Assembly (NCBI RefSeq): GCF_001570545.1 | Contig: NZ_BBXD01000012.1 | Span: 337,194 to 401,193, forward strand | Reading direction: 5' to 3' | Source of the DNA: Herbidospora mongoliensis | GTDB taxonomy: Bacteria; Actinomycetota; Actinomycetes; Streptosporangiales; Streptosporangiaceae | Length of the DNA stretch: 64,000 nt | Shown: piece after piece, positions 59,491 through 64,000 of the stretch | Layout of the letters: each line of letters begins with the position of its first letter | Position numbering within the stretch: the stretch's first letter is position 1 | Notes under the pieces: generated by a model | What the model was told of the DNA's origin: nothing | The model's database searches: none | What the model saw: only the letters and a program-made list of their open reading frames with translations | Position numbers and translations under genes: made by a program

Positions 59491-60096
59491 CTAGAGCCAG
59501 CCGTTCCGGTCCGCGGCCTGGGCGGCCTCGATGCGGTTGCGTACGCCGATCTTGGTGATGGCCGACGACAGGTAGTTGCGGACGGTGCCCTCCGACAGGT
59601 GCAGCCGGGCGGCGATGTCGGCGATCGTCGCGCCGCCCGCGCCGGCTGCCAGGACGTCGCGCTCGCGCGGTGACAGCGGGTTGGGGCCGGTGCTGAGCGC
59701 GGTCGCCGCCAAAGCCGGATCGATGACGCGTTCCCCGGCCATCACGCGGCGGATCGCGGCGGCCAGTTGCTCGGCCGGGCCGTCCTTGATGAGGAAGGCC
59801 GAGGCGCCCGCCTCCATCGCCCGGCGCAGGTAGCCGGGGCGGCCGAACGTCGTCAGGATCATCACGTGGCAGCCGGGGACCGCCGCCCGTATCTCGGCTG
59901 CCGCGGTCAGGCCGTCGGTGCCGGGCATCTCGATGTCCAGCAGGGCCACGTCGGGGCGGACCCGCCGGGCCGAGGCCACCGCCTCGTCGCCGTCCGCCGC
60001 CTCGGCGACGATCTCCAGGTCTTCCTCCAGGCCGAGCAGTGCCGCCAGGGCGCCGCGCACCAGGTTCTGGTCTTCCGCCAGCATGACCCTGATCAT
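59491..60096 (-). CDS. NarL/LuxR-type response regulator
   Basis: A 201-residue two-component regulator. Receiver domain with the phosphoacceptor D54 in VALLDIEMPGTDG and the conserved Lys in AFLIKDGP; C-terminal LuxR helix-turn-helix PLSPRERDVLAAGAGGATIA and HLSEGTVRNYLSSAITKIGV. Its ATG overlaps the kinase stop (ATGA). Last gene of a four-gene operon with ABC exporter genes, which it presumably controls. Confidence 0.94.
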   Translation of the reverse strand: MIRVMLAEDQNLVRGALAALLGLEEDLEIVAEAADGDEAVASARRVRPDVALLDIEMPGTDGLTAAAEIRAAVPGCHVMILTTFGRPGYLRRAMEAGASAFLIKDGPAEQLAAAIRRVMAGERVIDPALAATALSTGPNPLSPRERDVLAAGAGGATIADIAARLHLSEGTVRNYLSSAITKIGVRNRIEAAQAADRNGWL

Positions 60097-61214
60097 GAGG
60101 GTGACCCTACGGGCACGCGTACCGCGACGCGGAAGCCGCCGCCGGGCAGCGGACCCGACTCCAGCGTGCCGCCCTCGGCCGAGACCCGTTCGGACAGGCC
60201 GGTGAGGCCGTTGCCCGGGACGTGGCCCTTCGCGGCCCGGCCGTCGTCGCGGACCTCCAGGGTCGCCGCGCCCCCGCCGTGGGCGACCTCGATGACGCAG
60301 CGGGAGGCGCGGGCGTGCCGGACGACGTTGGTGACCGACTCGCGGACCGCCCAGCCGAACACGCCGTCGGCCACCTCCGGCAGCGGGCCGCCCGCCATCC
60401 GGACCGTCGCGTCGACCCCGGCCGCCGCCAGGACCGCCCGCGCGCCGTCGAGCTCCTCGCTCAGCGCGCGCCTGCGGTAGCCGGAGACGACCTCGCGGAC
60501 GTTGGCCAGCGCCGACCGCGCCGCCGTCTCGATGTCCCCGATCTCGCCGATGGCCCGGTCGAGGTCGCGGCCGGCCATCCGCCGCGCGAGCTCGCTCTTC
60601 AGCACGATCAGCGACAGGCTCTGGCCGAGCAGGTCGTGCAGGTCGCGGGCGATGCGCAGCCGCTCGTCGGTGGCGGCCAGCCGGGCGACCTCGTCGCGTG
60701 CCTCCTGGAGTTGGAGCACCAGCGTCCGCGTGTGCCGGAGCGCGACCATCATCATGCCGAGCGCCAGCAGCACCGCCGCGATCCCGCCGTACATGGCGGG
60801 GTGGGCCCCTGTGACCACCCCGTCCACGACGGTGACCGCCGTCGCGGCCAGCACCCCCGCCGCCGCCCACCGAAGCGGCAGCGCCATCGAGCACACGAAC
60901 GCCAGGTAGACCGGCAGCCCCAGCCAGTCTGGCCCGAACACCAGCGGCAGCCCCGCCGCCAGCAGCGCGAACACCACCAGCACCAGCACCGCCCGCCCGG
61001 TGAACGGGTCGTCCCAGCGCCGCCGCACGAACGTCACCGCGTAGTACGTCAGCGCGAACACCACCAGGGCCGCCCACCCCAGCCACTGCCGCGTCCCCTC
61101 GTACCGGGCCACCGCCACCGCGACCGGGGTGAGGAACAGCAGCCCGAACGACGTCCAGAATGCTCGTTGCAGCAGTTCCGGCCCCTGGACGTCGCCGATG
61201 AACAGTCGCTTCAC
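60093..61214 (-). CDS. Sensor histidine kinase (HisKA_3)
   Basis: A 373-residue membrane kinase. About five or six helices in the first 160 residues without a large external domain, then the dimerisation/phosphoacceptor segment with the His in RIARDLHDLLGQSLSLIVLK and an HATPase_c domain (AVRESVTNVVRHARASR, GNGLTGLSERVSAEGG). Such intramembrane-sensing kinases often respond to membrane stress or antimicrobial peptides. The GTG at 61214 overlaps the permease stop (GTGA). Confidence 0.92.
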   Translation of the reverse strand: MKRLFIGDVQGPELLQRAFWTSFGLLFLTPVAVAVARYEGTRQWLGWAALVVFALTYYAVTFVRRRWDDPFTGRAVLVLVVFALLAAGLPLVFGPDWLGLPVYLAFVCSMALPLRWAAAGVLAATAVTVVDGVVTGAHPAMYGGIAAVLLALGMMMVALRHTRTLVLQLQEARDEVARLAATDERLRIARDLHDLLGQSLSLIVLKSELARRMAGRDLDRAIGEIGDIETAARSALANVREVVSGYRRRALSEELDGARAVLAAAGVDATVRMAGGPLPEVADGVFGWAVRESVTNVVRHARASRCVIEVAHGGGAATLEVRDDGRAAKGHVPGNGLTGLSERVSAEGGTLESGPLPGGGFRVAVRVPVGSPS

Positions 61215-61942
61215 CAGGCCCGCCGATACGCGACGACGGCGAGCGCCCCCAGCGCCACCGTCCAGGCGGCCAGCACCAGCCCGGCGGACAGGGGCGGCGC
61301 GTGCCCGGCGGCCACGGCCCGCCCCAGCTCGGCGAACCGGGTCGAGGGCAGCGCGGCGGCGACGTCCCTGATCACCTGCGGCAGCACCGACAGCGGCACC
61401 CACATCCCTCCGGCGATCGCCAGCCCGAAGTAGGCCCCCAGGGTGATCGGCTGGGCGGCGTCCGGCCCGGTCAGCGACCCGATCAGGGTGCCGAGCGCGG
61501 CGAACGGCAGCGTGCCGACCCACAGCAGCGCCGTGATCGCGACCCACTGCAGAAGGTCCAGCCGCACGCCCTGCCAGAGCACCGACGCCAGCCCGACCAG
61601 GATCACGGCGGGCAACCCCAGCGACATGGCGGCGAGGGTCTTCACCACGATCACCGTCGTAGGCGTGAGCGGGGTCACCCGTAACTGCCGCAACCACCCG
61701 CTGCGACGTTCGGCGGCCAGCCGCACGCCGGTGCTCATCAGCGTCGCGCCGAGCGCGCCGTAGGAGGCCATGGAGACCATGATGTCCACCGAATACGGCA
61801 GCCCGGTAACGGGATCGGGCCGGTCCCCGGCGAAGATGCTCGACCAGAGCAGGTAGAAGGCGACGGGGAGGGCCAGCGCGAAGGACAGGTAGTAGCGGTC
61901 GCGCAGGACCTGGAGAAGTTCGAGACGCAGATAGCTCAGCAT
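61211..61942 (-). CDS. ABC-2 type exporter permease
   Basis: A 243-residue membrane protein with six helices (YLSFALALPVAFYLLWSSIF, MVSMASYGALGATLMSTGV, TLAAMSLGLPAVILVGLASV and others) typical of ABC-2 permeases. It follows the ATPase gene by 11 bases and forms the exporter with it. Substrate unknown; context with DesK-like sensing suggests lipid or antimicrobial export. Confidence 0.9.
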   Translation of the reverse strand: MLSYLRLELLQVLRDRYYLSFALALPVAFYLLWSSIFAGDRPDPVTGLPYSVDIMVSMASYGALGATLMSTGVRLAAERRSGWLRQLRVTPLTPTTVIVVKTLAAMSLGLPAVILVGLASVLWQGVRLDLLQWVAITALLWVGTLPFAALGTLIGSLTGPDAAQPITLGAYFGLAIAGGMWVPLSVLPQVIRDVAAALPSTRFAELGRAVAAGHAPPLSAGLVLAAWTVALGALAVVAYRRAW

Positions 61943-61953
61943 GCCGGGATCTT

Positions 61954-62838
61954 TCAGCGCTCGGTCACGGTCAGGGAGAGGAAGGCGTCTTCGAGCGCGG
62001 GGGTGGTGATCTCCAGGTCGCGGATCGTCAGCCCGGTCGAGTACAGGGAGGCGACCACGATGTCGGGGTCTGCGGTGTGCAGGGTGGCGAAGCCCCCGCT
62101 GACCTCGACGGCGGTCACCTCGGGGAGTCGTTCGAGCCCGGCGGCGGGCTGGGCGCCCAGGCGGAACCGGACCGTGCGGCCACCGGCTCGCCGCTTGATC
62201 TCGGCGGGTGTGCCGTCGGCGACGATCCGGCCGCGTGAGAGGACGACCACCCGGTCGGCGTTCTCGTCGGCCTCTTCCAGGTGGTGGGTGGCGAAAAGGA
62301 TCGTGCGGCCGCCCGCCGCGTAACGGCGGATGGCCGTCCAGAAGGCCCGCCGGGTCTCCACGTCGAGCGCGGCGGTCGGCTCGTCGAGGACGAGCACCTT
62401 CGGCGCCCCCGCGACGGCCATCGCGAACCGCACCCGCTGCACCTGTCCGCCGGACAACCGGCCGGTGCGCCGCCTGGCCAGGTCGGTCAGGCCGGCGAGC
62501 TCCAGCACGTCGTCCAGCGGCATCGGGTCGGGGTAGAGGCCGCCCACGAAACCGACGACCTCCCGCACGGTCAGGTTCGGGACCAGTTCCCCTTGCTGGA
62601 TCATGGCGCCGACCAGCCCGTGCGCGGCGGCCTCGGCCGGGGCCTTCCCGAGCAGCTCGACCCGACCGGCATCGGGGGTGACGAGGCCGAGCATCATGCC
62701 GATCATGGTGCTCTTCCCCGCCCCGTTGGGGCCGAGCACCGCGACGACCTGCCCGGCAGGCACCCGCAGGCTCACGTGTTCCACGGCCCGGACGTCCCCG
62801 AACCTCTTGGCCACGCCCTCAACGCTGATCGCATCCAT
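61954..62838 (-). CDS. ABC exporter ATP-binding protein
   Basis: A 294-residue ATPase: Walker A LGPNGAGKSTMIGMM, the signature LSGGQVQRVRFAMAV, Walker B VLVLDEPTAALDVETR and the switch His in LFATHHLEEADENADRVVVL. DRR-type fold with a C-terminal extension. It is the first gene of the operon ATPase-permease-kinase-regulator. The ATG follows TACCGT by seven bases with no ribosome-binding site, so it is probably leaderless. Confidence 0.94.
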   Translation of the reverse strand: MDAISVEGVAKRFGDVRAVEHVSLRVPAGQVVAVLGPNGAGKSTMIGMMLGLVTPDAGRVELLGKAPAEAAAHGLVGAMIQQGELVPNLTVREVVGFVGGLYPDPMPLDDVLELAGLTDLARRRTGRLSGGQVQRVRFAMAVAGAPKVLVLDEPTAALDVETRRAFWTAIRRYAAGGRTILFATHHLEEADENADRVVVLSRGRIVADGTPAEIKRRAGGRTVRFRLGAQPAAGLERLPEVTAVEVSGGFATLHTADPDIVVASLYSTGLTIRDLEITTPALEDAFLSLTVTER

Positions 62839-62845
62839 GGCGACA

Positions 62846-62851
62846 ACGGTA
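62846..62851 (-). promoter_or_regulatory. -10 box of the ABC/two-component operon, leaderless
   Basis: TACCGT on the minus strand, seven bases upstream of the ATG at 62838. The same hexamer serves the LysR gene in this window. Confidence 0.45.
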
Positions 62852-62921
62852 GAAAAGCCGGATGTGCGGGAGTAGTGAAGCTTGTCGGGTGATCATGCTG
62901 ACAAAAGTCACATGGGTCGTC

Positions 62922-63893
62922 TCAGACGATGAGCGGGCCGGCCACCTTCAGTTCGTCGTGATCGATCAGCCGGCGGACGGACTCCAGCACGGCGTCCTGC
63001 GGCTGGTGGTTCGGTGCGTAGCCGAGGAGGGTCCTCGCCTTCCCGATGGAGCAGACGTGACTGCGGTGCAGGTGCTCCCAGCTCGCCTCCGCGTGCTCCG
63101 CGGGTGTGTCGCGGCGGAACTCCTCCCAGGTCACTGATTCCAGCGACGCGGTCTGCCCGAACCACGCCGCCGCCTGGCGCGCGTACCCGCGGACGTTGAG
63201 AGCGGTGGGGGCGACGACGTTGAAGTCCTGGCCCGCCGCCGCGTCCCGGTTGTGGACGGCCAGTTCGAAGGCCTGGGCGACGTCGTCGGCGTGGACGTGG
63301 TGCATGAGTTCGGCGCCGATTCCGGGGATGCGCAGCGGCTGCCCGGCTGACAGCGTGGTCCACACCGAGGGGTCGAGGTTGCCCAGCGGGCCGATCGGGT
63401 GCCAGCCGGGGCCGACGATGTGCCCCGGGTGCAGGGACGTGGTGACCAGTCCGCCGTCGGCGGTCTCCTGCTTCAGCATCCGCGCGATCCGGTCTTTCTG
63501 GATGCCGTACTCCCCGGCAGGGGCGGTGCCGGTGTCCTCGGAGATCGGCAGTGAGTCGCTGGGGCCGTACCGCCAGATGGAACCGCAGTGCAGCAGGTGG
63601 CCGGTCTCGCCCCGCAGCCGCTCGACCAGCGCGGTGGCCGATTCCAGCGTGAAGCAGACGAGGTCGACGACCACGTCGGGGTTCAGCCCGGCCACCGTGT
63701 CCCCGAAGGTGCCCTCGCGGTCCTGTCGCTCGCGGTCGGCGGCGACCTGGCGCACCTGCCCCCATTCGGGAGCGTCGGTGTAGGCGGTGCGGGAGCCCCG
63801 GCTGATGGTGACGACCTCATGTCCGGCCCGCACCAGCCGGGGGACGAGGTAGGTGCCGATGTGCCCGCTTCCGCCGATGACAACGATGCGCAT
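62922..63893 (-). CDS. NAD-dependent epimerase/dehydratase family protein
   Basis: A 323-residue extended SDR. The cofactor motif is RIVVIGGSGHIGTYLVPRLV. The catalytic region reads GEYGIQKDRIARMLKQE, with Tyr and Lys in the YxxxK spacing, and the Ser/Thr of HCGSIWRYG. Family members act on sugar nucleotides or other ketones. ATG at 63893 has GGAG six bases upstream; an ATG four codons earlier is an alternative. It is divergent from whatever gene lies beyond the window, where TAGATT at 63988-63993 may be a -10 box. Confidence 0.87.
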   Translation of the reverse strand: MRIVVIGGSGHIGTYLVPRLVRAGHEVVTISRGSRTAYTDAPEWGQVRQVAADRERQDREGTFGDTVAGLNPDVVVDLVCFTLESATALVERLRGETGHLLHCGSIWRYGPSDSLPISEDTGTAPAGEYGIQKDRIARMLKQETADGGLVTTSLHPGHIVGPGWHPIGPLGNLDPSVWTTLSAGQPLRIPGIGAELMHHVHADDVAQAFELAVHNRDAAAGQDFNVVAPTALNVRGYARQAAAWFGQTASLESVTWEEFRRDTPAEHAEASWEHLHRSHVCSIGKARTLLGYAPNHQPQDAVLESVRRLIDHDELKVAGPLIV

Positions 63894-64000
63894 GCGTGTC
63901 TCCATTCGTGTTAGATGCCCCACTCTGTCCTACCTTGACGTCCTGCCGTCCCGCGCACAGGACGGCCGAGCCGTCCGCCGAGCGGGGTAGATTCATCGGG

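Noticed and set aside
59491-61086. A 531-residue regulator reading frame
   Set aside because: Only the last 201 residues are the response regulator; the front is out-of-frame kinase sequence, and an ATGA overlap marks the true start at 60096.

Overview
High-GC actinobacterial chromosome, consistent throughout with GC-rich third positions, many GTG starts and GTGA/ATGA stop-start overlaps. The gene content (dgt, dnaG next to a primary sigma factor, F420-dependent enzymes, a bacterial nitric oxide synthase, a GH74 xyloglucanase with a CBM2, a streptogrisin-type protease) suggests a filamentous soil actinomycete, perhaps of the Streptosporangiales; that placement is inference. No phage, integrase, insertion sequence, CRISPR array or rRNA was seen.

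Layout. 1-8.3 kb is core: the end of ppdK, dgt, a ferredoxin reductase, a degenerate M23 lipoprotein, dnaG and rpoD, then small conserved proteins and tRNA-Asn. 8.6-18.6 kb is mixed metabolism: nitric oxide synthase, enoyl-CoA hydratase, hydrolases, an aminoglycoside-phosphotransferase-like gene, galK, a PLP enzyme, PgeF, a redox MerR/thioredoxin pair, a macro-domain protein and a secreted SGNH hydrolase.

18.96-23.94 kb is the most notable segment. Three genes are joined by two TGATG one-base overlaps: a protein with a C-terminal DUF559/Vsr-like nuclease domain, a winged-helix-like protein, and a 1071-residue protein carrying two P-loop ATPase modules, the second of HerA/DUF87 type. I do not recognise it as a named system. 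Its parts resemble HerA-nuclease DNA-processing machines, so defence or DNA processing is the leading hypothesis.

23.9-32.4 kb is a carbohydrate catabolic cluster (DUF2264 enzyme, aldehyde and hydroxyacid dehydrogenases, ABC sugar importer, ROK regulator) with matching inverted-repeat sites. 32.4-41.9 kb holds regulators, oxidoreductases, a membrane protein and small partner that share a glycine-rich motif, a lipase-like hydrolase, tRNA-Met(CAT) and a cyclophilin lipoprotein.

42.0-59.5 kb is scarred. A TetR gene and a 2-oxoacid dehydrogenase E1-alpha gene are cut head to head, E1-beta is frameshifted into E2, E2 lacks the middle of its catalytic domain, an SDR and a methyltransferase have lost their interiors, and only the tail of a quinone oxidoreductase remains. 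Intact genes lie between: RidA, DinB, GNAT, streptogrisin, LysR, sugar-binding protein, sodium symporter, patatin and xyloglucanase. The window ends with an ABC exporter/two-component operon and an NAD-dependent epimerase.

At least nine genes have a TAnnnT-like -10 box (one CATAAT) 6-7 bases before the start codon and no Shine-Dalgarno sequence, which points to frequent leaderless transcription.
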